Positions 52,023-61,670 are shown, numbered from the stretch's first letter. The stretch: 64,000 bases of DNA from Gp6-AA40 sp036407095 (GCA_036407095.1 DASWZV010000126.1:62001-126000); one strand, 5' to 3'. Notes: generated from the letters alone by a model not told the origin. Program-made: numbers and translations.

Positions 52023-53660
52023 ATGTCAAACAAAGAATCGACACCCCGTGAAGCCTCTCGGGAGGATCCGTTAGCCGACACACGCCAGCTGATCTCACTG
52101 GAGATTCCACACGGCGTGGATCGCCGGAGTTTCTTGATGCGAAGCGCTGTGGGTGGCGCAGCCGCCGTCATGACGGGTTGTTCTCTCTCGCCCGAAGAGA
52201 GAACGGCCAAAGCCGTCGCAACGCTGTCGGCGCAGGCTGCACCATCGACACCGCCGCTCGCTGCCGACTTGAATGTCGTCCAGAAGGAAAAGGGGCCGGT
52301 CCTGACAACCGTGGACGAGTTCTACAAAGTGGGGCCGGGCCCTTCCAGCTCACACACGATCGGTCCGATGCGCATCACGTACGACTTCTACCAGCGAGCC
52401 ACCAAACTGCCGGCCGACAAACTTGCCAAGGCGACAAAGCTTCAGGTGAACCTGTTCGGAAGCCTGAGCGCGACCGGAAAGGGACACGGCACGGAACGGG
52501 CCGCGCTCGCGGGGCTGGTTGGTAAAGAACCGGCCACCGTCGACCCGAAATTCCTCGACAGCCTGCGCGACAAACCCGACCAGGTGTTCCCGGTGAAGCT
52601 CGGCACCAAGACAATCGACGTGAGCCTCAAGGACGTCATCTACGACGCCACCAAAGGCGACTTCAAACACCCGAACACGATGACCGTCAAGCTCCTCGCC
52701 GGCAACGACGTGTTGCTCGAGCAGGAGTACTACTCAGTGGGCGGCGGATTCATCGAGTGGAAAGGCTACACGCCGCCGAAGAAGAACCCGCCGAAATACC
52801 CGTTCGCGACGATGAAAGAACTGCGGGCCCACGCCGACACGAACAAGACCACGATCGCCAAGATCATGCTTGCCAACGAGATGTCGATCGCGGGCAGAAC
52901 GGACGCGGAGGTGTACGCCTTCATCGACAAGATCATCAACGCGATGGTCGCGACGGTGAAGTCGGGGCTTGCGATGCCGGAAGACGACGTGCTGCCCGGC
53001 CCGATCAAACTGCACAGCAAGGCCGCAACCGTCTACAAGCGCGCGATGGACGACAAGTTCGAATCAGACCGCGGTCTCGGTGCGCTGTCGGCATTTGCGC
53101 TGGCAGCATCCGAGGAGAACGGGCGCGGCCACCTCGTGATCACGGCTCCGACCGGCGGTTCCGCGGGTGTGATGCCGGCGTTGGTCTACGGGCTCATCGA
53201 GGTCAGGAAGGTCGATCGGCAGAAGCTTCGTGAGGGCATGCTCGCGGCCGCGGCGGTCGGTTACCTCTGCAAACACCATGCGACCCTGTCTGCGGCCGAA
53301 GGCGGCTGCCAGGCAGAGATAGGCGTTGCCTCGTCGATGGCCGCAGCATTGACTGCTACTACGTTCGACGCACCGGCGCTCGTCGTGGAGAATGCTGCCG
53401 AATCGGCGCTGGAGCATCACCTCGGCATGACGTGCGATCCGGTCGCCGGTTACGTCCAGGTGCCGTGCATCGAGCGGTGCGCGTTCGGCGCAGTCAAAGC
53501 GTGGACCGCCTACGCGATCGCCAGCAACGAGATCGCATCCAGGCACCGCGTCAATCTCGACGCAACCGTCGCAGCTCTGGCCCAGACCGCCAAGGACATG
53601 AACAGCAAGTACAAGGAGACAAGCGAGGCTGGCCTCGCCGTCTCGGTAACGCTCTGCTGA
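52023..53660 (+). CDS. L-serine ammonia-lyase (iron-sulfur type) with Tat lipoprotein leader
   Basis: Protein of 545 residues. The N-terminus has a twin-arginine motif (GVDRRSFLMRS, Arg34-Arg35), a hydrophobic stretch and a lipobox-like VMTGC (Cys53). The enzyme follows: beta-domain GPGPSSSHTIGPMR near residue 110, and alpha-domain with NEMSIAGRTDAEV and TAPTGGSAGVMPALVYG. The [4Fe-4S] cysteines are conserved: C429, C471, C482, with spacing 42 and 11, plus the C-terminal Cys545, which in the single-chain enzyme folds back as fourth ligand. It would convert L-serine to pyruvate and ammonia. Family members are normally cytosolic; a leader suggests export of the folded, cluster-bearing enzyme. 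Confidence 0.88.
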   Translation: MSNKESTPREASREDPLADTRQLISLEIPHGVDRRSFLMRSAVGGAAAVMTGCSLSPEERTAKAVATLSAQAAPSTPPLAADLNVVQKEKGPVLTTVDEFYKVGPGPSSSHTIGPMRITYDFYQRATKLPADKLAKATKLQVNLFGSLSATGKGHGTERAALAGLVGKEPATVDPKFLDSLRDKPDQVFPVKLGTKTIDVSLKDVIYDATKGDFKHPNTMTVKLLAGNDVLLEQEYYSVGGGFIEWKGYTPPKKNPPKYPFATMKELRAHADTNKTTIAKIMLANEMSIAGRTDAEVYAFIDKIINAMVATVKSGLAMPEDDVLPGPIKLHSKAATVYKRAMDDKFESDRGLGALSAFALAASEENGRGHLVITAPTGGSAGVMPALVYGLIEVRKVDRQKLREGMLAAAAVGYLCKHHATLSAAEGGCQAEIGVASSMAAALTATTFDAPALVVENAAESALEHHLGMTCDPVAGYVQVPCIERCAFGAVKAWTAYAIASNEIASRHRVNLDATVAALAQTAKDMNSKYKETSEAGLAVSVTLC

Positions 53661-53721
53661 TCGAAGTGCTCCTCGTTCGAACTCGCCTTGGGGAGAGTTC
53701 TGCGAGGAGCCGAAGAGATCC

Positions 53722-55233
53722 TTACAGCCCGGCGAGTTCCGTCGCGAAGAGCATCGCCATTCCGCCGCCGCGATCGTCGCGGCCAAGGATCGCAGTGCGG
53801 CGGAGGTAGTCGAGGTCTGTCAAGCCGCGGCTACCGGTGCTTTCGCAGACGTCCACCAGCCGCCCTTCCGCGCCGGTTCTGGTGAGGATCGCCTTCCACG
53901 CGTTCTGGACGAGTGGCTCGTATGTCTCGCGTTCGATCCACCCGTTGCGGATCCCGCGCAACATTGCCGTCGCAATCATCGCTGTCGCGGAGTACTCGGG
54001 ATAAGCGCCAGGCCGGTCGATGACGTTGCGCCACATCCCGTTCTCGTCCTGAAAGCGCGCGAGCGCCGCCATGTGCGCGCGGTACGACGCGAGCAGACGG
54101 GGATACTCCGGATGGTCTTTCGGGAACTCCGAGAGCGTCAGCGCCAGGCCGAGAGCGGGAAACGCATTGCCACGCCCCCATGCAGCGTCCGTGGACGCCT
54201 GGTGTCGATAGAGACCATCAGGCCTGAGCACGATCCGCTGCATGAACGCGACGTGGCGGGCAGCCATGTCGAAGTAGCGCCGCTCGCCTGTGAGCGCGCC
54301 GGCCATGGCCAGGATCGGCACGTCCATGAACAGCGAATCGCTCCAGCCTCCGTGCAACGGCATGAACTCGCGGAGCTCGCCGTTCTCGGTGAAGCCGCTC
54401 GCCGCCGCGCGCAGCACCAGTGCCTTCGCGCGATCGTCGCGGGCCCGGCGCGCGTACTCGAAGAACAGCTGATGCGCCGCGAGCGAGGACTGCGACGGAC
54501 GCGCGAAGCTGTCTTGCGCGCCGTCGAGGTACGGCGCCAGCAGGAGGGCGACCTCGTCTCGCTCGCCCAGCCTCAGCCGGCTGATGAGCGCCATCGCGGC
54601 GATGTAGTTTGGCTGCGCGAACTCGTGTCCGTAGACGCGCGCCAGTTCTTCGGCAAACGCCTGCGGCGATCGCGCCAGCCGACGCTCGATTTCCTGGTGC
54701 GCGCTCGAGAACGGGACGCTCGTGGTGACCGACTGCAGCAATCGCGTCGAGCCATCGACGTGGCGTGCCGGGATCCGGCCGACGTCGATGACGACGTTCT
54801 GCGAGAGCGCTTCCACCAGTCCAGGATCCGGCCCGGCGACCAGCACGAGATCAGGCGCGTGTGTGCCGATCCATCGCCACAGCAGGTGCGATTCGATGTG
54901 CTCGCGGTACCCAACCCCGGTCGGCGGAAACTGCAGCGGCCTGGCTTCAGGATTCGCACGCGCCACGACGATCAGGCGGAACGCCCGGCGGTTCTGCGGG
55001 ATCTGTTCGAAGGCGGCCGCGTCACGGGCGACCGCGTCGCTGGACTGATCTGATTGTTGAAGCCCACCGATGAGGAGCACGGTCGGTGAGGAGGCAGAAC
55101 GGCCTGCGATCGCCACCGCTTCGATCGGCGCCCCGCTCGTCGAGAGTCCAATAGTCCATCGCTCGCCGGCGACGGCCACGGTATGCACCAGCAGACACAC
55201 GAACAAACAAGGGAGAAGAGGTCGACGGGCCAC
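53722..55233 (-). CDS. Glycoside hydrolase family 88/105-like protein with N-terminal M14-like domain
   Basis: Protein of 503 residues with a signal peptide (LFVCLLVHTVAVA). Residues about 25-180 resemble a metallocarboxypeptidase (M14) fold in order (GLSTSGAPIEAVAIAG, TVLLIGGLQQSD, RLIVVARANPEARP), but the zinc His/Glu are missing (GGLQQSD instead of GGxHGxE). Residues about 220-490 are an alpha/alpha-barrel with GH105 motifs: LFMDVPILAMAGALTG, GLYRHQASTDAAWGRGNAF, NGMWRNVIDRPGAYPEYSATAMI. Such enzymes remove unsaturated uronic acid ends from oligosaccharides. It could act with the TonB receptors in glycan use (inference). Confidence 0.8.
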   Translation of the reverse strand: MARRPLLPCLFVCLLVHTVAVAGERWTIGLSTSGAPIEAVAIAGRSASSPTVLLIGGLQQSDQSSDAVARDAAAFEQIPQNRRAFRLIVVARANPEARPLQFPPTGVGYREHIESHLLWRWIGTHAPDLVLVAGPDPGLVEALSQNVVIDVGRIPARHVDGSTRLLQSVTTSVPFSSAHQEIERRLARSPQAFAEELARVYGHEFAQPNYIAAMALISRLRLGERDEVALLLAPYLDGAQDSFARPSQSSLAAHQLFFEYARRARDDRAKALVLRAAASGFTENGELREFMPLHGGWSDSLFMDVPILAMAGALTGERRYFDMAARHVAFMQRIVLRPDGLYRHQASTDAAWGRGNAFPALGLALTLSEFPKDHPEYPRLLASYRAHMAALARFQDENGMWRNVIDRPGAYPEYSATAMIATAMLRGIRNGWIERETYEPLVQNAWKAILTRTGAEGRLVDVCESTGSRGLTDLDYLRRTAILGRDDRGGGMAMLFATELAGL

Positions 55234-55243
55234 GGGCTGGAGT

Positions 55244-56539
55244 CTAGCACCCGTTGCGTCGGCTGGCCGATCGACATCTCGCGACGATCAACGTGACATC
55301 GTCACGCTGCTGGTCGCCACTGAATCGGCGTACTTCCTCGAAGACGGACCTCACGATATCGTTCGGGCTCCGATCGCGAGTGCGTCTCATCACATCGAGC
55401 AGCCGCTCCTCGCCGAACTCCTCGTCGCGCTGGTTGAGCGCCTCGGTGATGCCGTCAGTGTAGATGGCGAACAGGTCGCCCGGGCATAGTTGGAGCTCCG
55501 AGGTGCCGCAGAGCCAGTCCGCAAACAGCCCGAGGACGGGCGCTGTCGATGACAGACGCGTGACGGTCCCGTCATTCTGAACGACGAGACCGGGAGGATG
55601 GCCGCAGTTCGCGTATCGCAAGCGGCACGTCCGATCGTCGAACTCCGAGTAGAACAGCGTGGCGTAGGCGTTGTCGGCCGTATTCTCGTAAAACAGGCGG
55701 TTCACCGATTGCAGCAGCTGTTCCGGCTGCTCCACAGCGGTGGCGCACTGGCTGCGCAGATTGGCCTGGAGGTTGGCCATCAGCAGTGCCGCGGCAATCC
55801 CCTTGCCGGCGATGTCGCCAAGCACGAGAGAGAGGCGCGCCCGGCCAAGATCGAGAAAATCGTAGTAGTCGCCGCCGACCTGACGAGTCTGCACGCACGC
55901 GCCGGCGTACTCCAGTGATTCCAGTTCGGGCAACCGCTGCGGAAAGAGCCGCGCCTGAACCTGGCGCGCAATCTCCAGTTCGTACGCGGCGCGGCGCTCC
56001 GCCTCGCGCCGTTCGGCAACGGCCTGGCGCTGCGCCTCGACGGCGCGGCTCACCTCATCGAAACTGACCAGCGCGAACGAATTCCGATCGACGTCTTCGA
56101 AGCGGGCGAACGCGCCACCCCATGCCGTCGCGTGACTATCGGACGCGGAGCTACCCCGTGTCGACGGCGCTCCGGTCGGCTCATAAGCGACTCGTCTCAA
56201 TCGCGGTGCACCGAGGAATCGGACACCGCGGCTGTGCCACTCGCGGTACGTAGCTGCCAGGTTTTCAGTGACGAAGACTACCTGCGTCGCGCGACCGATC
56301 AACTTTGACTGCAGCGAATGCGGTGGTGGCTCGATCAAGGTCAGCACGGTCGCTCCCTCAGGCGGCGCAACCGCCACCAGCCGCTGACCCGATTCCACGC
56401 GTGCGTCGAACGCGACCTGAAACCCGAGCTTCTCGAGGAAGAAACGAAGGCTGCGCTCCTGATCTCTGACGTAGACATTGACAGCGTGCATGCGTAAGAA
56501 CGGATCGCGGATGCCGTGCTCGTCGGGCGGAGTTCCCAT
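55244..56539 (-). CDS. VOC domain fused to SpoIIE/RsbU-type PP2C phosphatase
   Basis: ATG 56539 gives 431 residues without membrane segments. Residues about 15-165 are a VOC module (MHAVNVYVRDQERSLRFFLEKLGFQVAF ... DRNSFALVSFDE, in short blocks). A helical stretch (VEAQRQAVAERREAERRAAYELE) links it to a PP2C domain: QVQARLFPQRLP, RQVGGDYYDF, LVLGDIAGKGIAAALLMANLQ, YANCGHPPG, FAIYTDGITEALN and QRDDVTLIVARC. The metal aspartates are present, so it is probably an active serine phosphatase for an anti-sigma antagonist. The VOC part would be the sensor, replacing the more common GAF or PAS domain. Confidence 0.88.
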   Translation of the reverse strand: MGTPPDEHGIRDPFLRMHAVNVYVRDQERSLRFFLEKLGFQVAFDARVESGQRLVAVAPPEGATVLTLIEPPPHSLQSKLIGRATQVVFVTENLAATYREWHSRGVRFLGAPRLRRVAYEPTGAPSTRGSSASDSHATAWGGAFARFEDVDRNSFALVSFDEVSRAVEAQRQAVAERREAERRAAYELEIARQVQARLFPQRLPELESLEYAGACVQTRQVGGDYYDFLDLGRARLSLVLGDIAGKGIAAALLMANLQANLRSQCATAVEQPEQLLQSVNRLFYENTADNAYATLFYSEFDDRTCRLRYANCGHPPGLVVQNDGTVTRLSSTAPVLGLFADWLCGTSELQLCPGDLFAIYTDGITEALNQRDEEFGEERLLDVMRRTRDRSPNDIVRSVFEEVRRFSGDQQRDDVTLIVARCRSASRRNGC

Positions 56540-56677
56540 CGCGTGATTATAGGAGCGGGCCCGGTGATCGCCGGGCATCGCATGCGGGCTGATTGATTGG
56601 CACGACTCGCTCTCAACCGCGGAGCATCGAACGCCGTCTAACCGTCGGTTGCTCTCCAGGCAGCCAAGGAGCAGGCA

Positions 56678-59104
56678 ATGCTCGAAGACGTGCGGCTCGG
56701 CTGGCGAAAGCTTCGGCAGGAACCCTCATTTGCCGCGATCGCGGTCCTGACGCTCGCGCTCGGCATCGGCGCCACGTCGGCAGTGTTCAGCCTGGTTCAG
56801 GGCGTGTTGTTGACGCCACTCCCGTACCACGACCCCGGCCGGCTCGCGCTCGTGCAGCGTTCGCGCACGGATGGTCAGCCGGGTCCTGTGCAGCGGTGGT
56901 CGGCCGCTCAATGGATGGAATGGCAACGCGAGTCGAAGTCGTTCGAGGCGCTGGCGGGGTACGCGTGGTCGTTCAACTTCCTCGTTTCTGACGATGGCAG
57001 TGAATCGCTCGAAGGGATGTTCGTGAGCAAGGACTTCTTCAAAGTCCTCGGTTTGAAGCCTCTGCTCGGTCGAACGTTCCAGGACTCGGAAACCACGTTC
57101 CCCGCCGGCCAGGTCATCATCCTCGGCTACGACGTCTGGCAGCGAAAATTTGGAGGCGATCCAAGAATCATCGGCACGCCGGTTCGCATCAGCAGGCGGC
57201 AGACGCCGCCTACCGTGATCGGGGTCATGCCGCCAGGGATCCGCTTCCTGCCATCGCCGTCCACCGCGCAAGAGCCGAACTACAACGTCAATGCACAAGT
57301 CGATTTCTGGATGCCGGCGGCGCCCAATCAGGAACGAATGAAAGCGCCGAACTGGGATGTGGTGGGCCGGCTCCGCGCCGGCGCAACGCTCGACCAGGCG
57401 CGCTCGGAGCTGAAAGTGCTGACCTCGCGACAGGCGCAAGCGGACAAGGAGTTCGACGGGATCACCGCACAGGCGCAGGCACTGACCGACGATTTCAATC
57501 GCGACGCCGGACGCATCCTGCTGCCGCTCTTCGGCGCGGCGGCGCTGGTACTGCTGATTGCGTGCGGCAACGTCGCCGCGCTTCTGCTCGTACGCGGCCT
57601 GCAACGACAAGACGAGTACGCGATTCGCACCGCGCTCGGCGTCAGACGTCTGGCGTTGTTTCGTCAGGTGTCGATCGAGAGCCTGTTGATTGCGCTGCTC
57701 GGCAGCGCCTTTGGTGCAGCGCTCGCATTCGGGATCATCAAAGTGTTCAAGCTGATCAGCGGGCCGGCGATTCCACGGCTCGACGCGGTGACCGCCGTGT
57801 GGCCGGTCCTGGCATCGGGGCTTGGACTGGCGATCGTCGGTGCCATGGTGGCCGGCTTTCTGCCCGCCTTTCGCGCCTCACGGCTCGACGCGATGCAGGT
57901 GATCAAGAGCGCCGGCCCGAAGACCAGCGCCGGGCGCAGCGATCGCCGCCTTCTGCGTGCGGTGACGATGGGACAGACCGCGTTGACACTGGCGCTGCTC
58001 GTTGGGGCCGGACTCCTGCTTCGCACGACGAGCAACCTGTCACGCGTGCAATCTGGTTACGACGTGGAGCACGTCCTGACGATGACGGTGACCGCGGTGC
58101 AAGGCGACTGGAACAACTTCCACACGCTCGCACTCGATAAGGTCTCGGCGCTCTCGGGAGTCAGACGAGCGGCCTTCGGGTGGGGTGTGCCGCTGACCGG
58201 CAACAACTGGCCGGGGCGTGTGGAGGTCGAGGGCCAGCCTCCCGTGGCGCGGCCGAGCGACGCGGTGTCGCTGCCGGTGCGCTCGGTCACGCCGGGGTAT
58301 TTCGACATCCTCGGGATTCGGATCGCCGAAGGCCGCGACTTCCGATCGAGCGATGCCAACAAGGCCGATCGCGTCGCTGTCGTCAATCGCGCCTTCGCCG
58401 ATCGCTACTTCCCCGGCACCAGCGCGATCGGCAAGAAGCTGTGGCAGAACGGACGTCAGCAACCGCCGACCGAGATCGTCGGCGTCATCACCAACAGCCG
58501 TACTGACGATCTCACACGAACACCGGAACCGGAGCTCTATCTCTCGCTCTGGCAGGCGGGCGCGTTCTCGAAGGACCTGGTGGTTCGCACGTCGGCAGAC
58601 CCGCGCGCGCTGATGACGGCAATCCAGAAGGAGCTGCGTTCCGTCGATCACACGGTGGCGATCGAGAACGTCAGAACGCTCGAGCAGGTCCGCGACAATT
58701 CGATCGCTACGCGTACGTTTGCGATGCAGTTGCTCGTCGGGTTCTCGATCGTCGCCAGCGTGCTGACGCTCGTCGGTGTGTACGGTGTGCTCTCGCTGTC
58801 GGTCGCGTCGCGACGGCGCGAGATTGCGGTGCGCAGCGCCGTGGGCGCGCAGCGGCACGATATCCGGAGCCTGGTGTTCGCCGACGCGTTCCGGCTGATC
58901 GCGGGCGGCGTCGTGGCGGGCATCGTCGCCGCCGTGGTCCTCTCGCGCGGGCTGACATCGTTCCTCTTCGAGGTCACACCCACTGATGGACCGACGCTCA
59001 TCGGCGTCGGACTGCTGTTTGCCGGCGTCGCACTGCTGGCCTGCTGGATACCCACGCGCCGAGCTGCCAGGATCGATCCGCTCGAAGCGCTGCGCAGCGA
59101 GTGA
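56678..59104 (+). CDS. MacB/FtsX-type ABC permease (ADOP-like), copy 1
   Basis: Protein of 808 residues; the start follows AAGGAGC. It has two MacB_PCD-FtsX units. The N-terminal membrane helix (FAAIAVLTLALGIGATSAVFSLVQGVLLTPLPY) leads to a periplasmic domain. FtsX blocks follow at about 285-410 and 690-800, ending RRAARIDPLEALRSE. Such duplicated permeases are abundant in Acidobacteria, and their ATPase is often encoded elsewhere; none is adjacent here. They are thought to move lipids, peptides or macrolide-like compounds. The substrate is unknown. A second copy follows 86 bp downstream. Confidence 0.9.
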   Translation: MLEDVRLGWRKLRQEPSFAAIAVLTLALGIGATSAVFSLVQGVLLTPLPYHDPGRLALVQRSRTDGQPGPVQRWSAAQWMEWQRESKSFEALAGYAWSFNFLVSDDGSESLEGMFVSKDFFKVLGLKPLLGRTFQDSETTFPAGQVIILGYDVWQRKFGGDPRIIGTPVRISRRQTPPTVIGVMPPGIRFLPSPSTAQEPNYNVNAQVDFWMPAAPNQERMKAPNWDVVGRLRAGATLDQARSELKVLTSRQAQADKEFDGITAQAQALTDDFNRDAGRILLPLFGAAALVLLIACGNVAALLLVRGLQRQDEYAIRTALGVRRLALFRQVSIESLLIALLGSAFGAALAFGIIKVFKLISGPAIPRLDAVTAVWPVLASGLGLAIVGAMVAGFLPAFRASRLDAMQVIKSAGPKTSAGRSDRRLLRAVTMGQTALTLALLVGAGLLLRTTSNLSRVQSGYDVEHVLTMTVTAVQGDWNNFHTLALDKVSALSGVRRAAFGWGVPLTGNNWPGRVEVEGQPPVARPSDAVSLPVRSVTPGYFDILGIRIAEGRDFRSSDANKADRVAVVNRAFADRYFPGTSAIGKKLWQNGRQQPPTEIVGVITNSRTDDLTRTPEPELYLSLWQAGAFSKDLVVRTSADPRALMTAIQKELRSVDHTVAIENVRTLEQVRDNSIATRTFAMQLLVGFSIVASVLTLVGVYGVLSLSVASRRREIAVRSAVGAQRHDIRSLVFADAFRLIAGGVVAGIVAAVVLSRGLTSFLFEVTPTDGPTLIGVGLLFAGVALLACWIPTRRAARIDPLEALRSE

Positions 59105-59110
59105 TGTGGT

Positions 59111-59166
59111 CCTTGGTCCTGGTGCGTTGTTTCTTGGTCCGTCCTGTGGGCGGGGAACCAGGACCA
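59111..59166. repeat. Intergenic hairpin between the two permease genes
   Basis: TGGTCCTGG (59114-59122) pairs with CCAGGACCA (59158-59166). The loop repeats the CTTGGTCC unit. It could attenuate read-through from the first permease gene. Confidence 0.6.
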
Positions 59167-59190
59167 CCGCGTTAGACGTACTATGCCGCG

Positions 59191-61650
59191 ATGATCCAGG
59201 ACCTCCGGTTCGCACTCCGAATGCTCGCCAAAGAGCGCTGGTTTACCACGGTTGCGGTGCTGTCGCTGGCGCTCGGCATCGGCGCCAATACCGCGATCTT
59301 CAGCCTGATCAACGTGCTCATGCTGCGGATGCTGCCGGTGCGCGAGCCCCAGCAGCTCGTACAGTTCATGAGTGCCTTTCCAGGTGAGCCGCGCATGAAC
59401 AGCTTTGCGTATGCGCACTACGAGCGCGTTCGCGACGCGAATACGGTCTTCTCGGATGTCATCGGTGCATCGCCGGCGCGCCTGACGGTCACTCGCGAGG
59501 GGGCGGCGCCGGACACCGTGTACGGCGTGTACGTGACGGGCAACTTCTTCTCGACGCTGAGCGTCGAGCCGGCGCTCGGCCGCATGCTGCGATCGCAGGA
59601 CGATCGCATCGGCGGCGATCCGGCGGGCGCCGTGCTCAGCTGGGCGTACTGGAACAGTCGCTTTGCCGGCGACAGATCCATCGTGGGACGCCAGATCATC
59701 GTCAACACGGTCCCGGTGACCGTCGTCGGTGTCGCGGCACGAGGCTTTTCCGGCATCGAAGTGGCTGTCGATCCAGATCTCTGGTTGCCGGTCGCGATCG
59801 AGCCACTGATCGCGCGGCCCAGTCAACGCGACAACGCTCGTCCCTCGATGGCGATCGTTGCGCGACTCAAACCGAACGTGTCGATCGAGCAGGCGGCAGC
59901 GGAAATGCGCGTGCTGGATCGGTCACGCGTCGAGGATCTCGCTCGCTTCTTCAACATTCCCGAATGGCGCAAGGCCCGGCTCGATGTCGAACCGGCGGGC
60001 GCCGGAACGTCGGTGCTGCGCGAGCGTTTGAGCCGCCCGCTGCTCGCGCTCATGGCGATGGTCGCGGTGCTTCTGCTGCTCGCATGCGTCAACATCGCCA
60101 GCCTGCTGCTGGCGCGCGGCGCTGCGCGTGAACGGGAGATGGCACTGCGAGTGGCGATTGGCGCGAGCAGATGGCGCCTCTGGCGACAGGTGCTCGCCGA
60201 GTCGTTGCTGCTCTCCGCCGGCGGCGCTCTCATCGGCATCTTCGTCGCCTTTGCCGGTGCGACCACGCTGGTGCGGGTCCTGCTCTCGGGCCGTCCGATC
60301 ATCGGACTGCCGGAGCAGATCCATCTCGACGTGCAGCCCGATCTTCGCGTGCTGCTCTTCACAGTGGGTGTTGCGGTCGTCACCGGTGTGTTCTTCGGAA
60401 TGGTGCCGGCGTGGAATGCGTCGGCATCGGCCCGGATCTCGAGTCTCCGGGAAGGCGGTTCGGTGGATGAGCGGCGATCTCGGAGCGTGGCCGGCCGCGT
60501 GCTGGTCGTGGCGCAGGTCGCGCTGTCGATCGTCATGCTGAGCGCAGCCGGGCTGCTCGTGACCCATCTGTCGAACCTGCGGAATCTCAATCTCGGCTTC
60601 GATCGTCATTCCGTGCTGCTCGTCACGCTCGATCCATCGCGAAGCGGGTACGAGCGACTCAGGCTCTCGAGCCTCTATCGCGATCTGCTGGCCAGGCTCC
60701 AGACGATTCCCGGTGTCAGCGCCGCAACGGTGAGTAGCACGACGCCGATCTCCGGTGCCGGCGGAAGCCGCTTGGTGAACGTGGAGGGCGTGACCGAACG
60801 CGCCGGGGATCGCCGGCACGTGTCGCTCAACGGGGTGGCACCGAAATACTTCGCCACGTTCGGCACACCGCTGATTGCGGGTCGCGACTTCGCGTTCGAA
60901 GACGAGGGCCGTCCACCAGTCGCGATCGTCAACCAGGCGATGGCGCGGCACTATTTCGGAACGAGCAATCCAATCGGCCGGCGTTTCAGCTTCGATCAGC
61001 AGACACGATCGTACGAGATCGTCGGTGTGGTCGCCGACGCGAAGTATCTCGACCTCTACGAGACGCCGCCGCGAATCATCTATCTGAACGTGTTCCAGGA
61101 GGCACGCGGCTCGGCCTCTCAATTCGCGCTGCGCACCGATGTGGCGCCGATGTCGATCGTCTCCGAGATCCGTCGGGCGGTGAGCGCGGCCGCGCCGAAC
61201 GTCAGCATCGGCCGTGTGACGACGCTTACCGATCAACTGGATGCCTCGATCGTCGTCGAGCGGCTCATCGCATTGCTGTCGACTGCATTTGGTGCGGTGG
61301 GCGCAGCGCTGGCCGCGATCGGACTCTACGGCTTGCTCGCGTACACCGTCGCGCGCCGCACGACGGAGATCGGCGTGCGGATGGCGCTCGGTGCCACGAG
61401 AAGCGAGATCACGTCGATGGTCGTGAAGAGCGCTCTCGGTCTGGTGATCTCGGGCCTGATGATCGGCGTGCCACTCGCGGCGCTCAGTCCACGCTTGCTT
61501 GCCCGGCTCGTTCAGAGCCTGACCGTCGAGCCGCCGCTGCCGCTCGTGGTGGCGGCGGTCGCGATGATCGCAGTAGGGCTGGTCGCGGCTTATGTCCCTG
61601 CGCGTCGTGCCGCCCGCGTCGAGCCAATCGAAGCGCTGCGCCAGACGTGA
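59191..61650 (+). CDS. MacB/FtsX-type ABC permease (ADOP-like), copy 2
   Basis: Protein of 819 residues with the same layout as the upstream copy: N-terminal helix WFTTVAVLSLALGIGANTAIFSLINVLML, MacB-like periplasmic part, FtsX helices around LALMAMVAVLLLLACVNIASLLLARG and LLSTAFGAVGAALAAIGLYGLLAYTVARR, and an end RRAARVEPIEALRQT. Identity to copy 1 looks moderate, so it is not a recent duplicate. A TACTAT box ends 6 bp before ATG 59191 and no ribosome site is visible, which suggests its own leaderless promoter. No ATPase gene is adjacent. Confidence 0.9.
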   Translation: MIQDLRFALRMLAKERWFTTVAVLSLALGIGANTAIFSLINVLMLRMLPVREPQQLVQFMSAFPGEPRMNSFAYAHYERVRDANTVFSDVIGASPARLTVTREGAAPDTVYGVYVTGNFFSTLSVEPALGRMLRSQDDRIGGDPAGAVLSWAYWNSRFAGDRSIVGRQIIVNTVPVTVVGVAARGFSGIEVAVDPDLWLPVAIEPLIARPSQRDNARPSMAIVARLKPNVSIEQAAAEMRVLDRSRVEDLARFFNIPEWRKARLDVEPAGAGTSVLRERLSRPLLALMAMVAVLLLLACVNIASLLLARGAAREREMALRVAIGASRWRLWRQVLAESLLLSAGGALIGIFVAFAGATTLVRVLLSGRPIIGLPEQIHLDVQPDLRVLLFTVGVAVVTGVFFGMVPAWNASASARISSLREGGSVDERRSRSVAGRVLVVAQVALSIVMLSAAGLLVTHLSNLRNLNLGFDRHSVLLVTLDPSRSGYERLRLSSLYRDLLARLQTIPGVSAATVSSTTPISGAGGSRLVNVEGVTERAGDRRHVSLNGVAPKYFATFGTPLIAGRDFAFEDEGRPPVAIVNQAMARHYFGTSNPIGRRFSFDQQTRSYEIVGVVADAKYLDLYETPPRIIYLNVFQEARGSASQFALRTDVAPMSIVSEIRRAVSAAAPNVSIGRVTTLTDQLDASIVVERLIALLSTAFGAVGAALAAIGLYGLLAYTVARRTTEIGVRMALGATRSEITSMVVKSALGLVISGLMIGVPLAALSPRLLARLVQSLTVEPPLPLVVAAVAMIAVGLVAAYVPARRAARVEPIEALRQT

Positions 61651-61670
61651 TGCGCGGAAATTGATTATCG

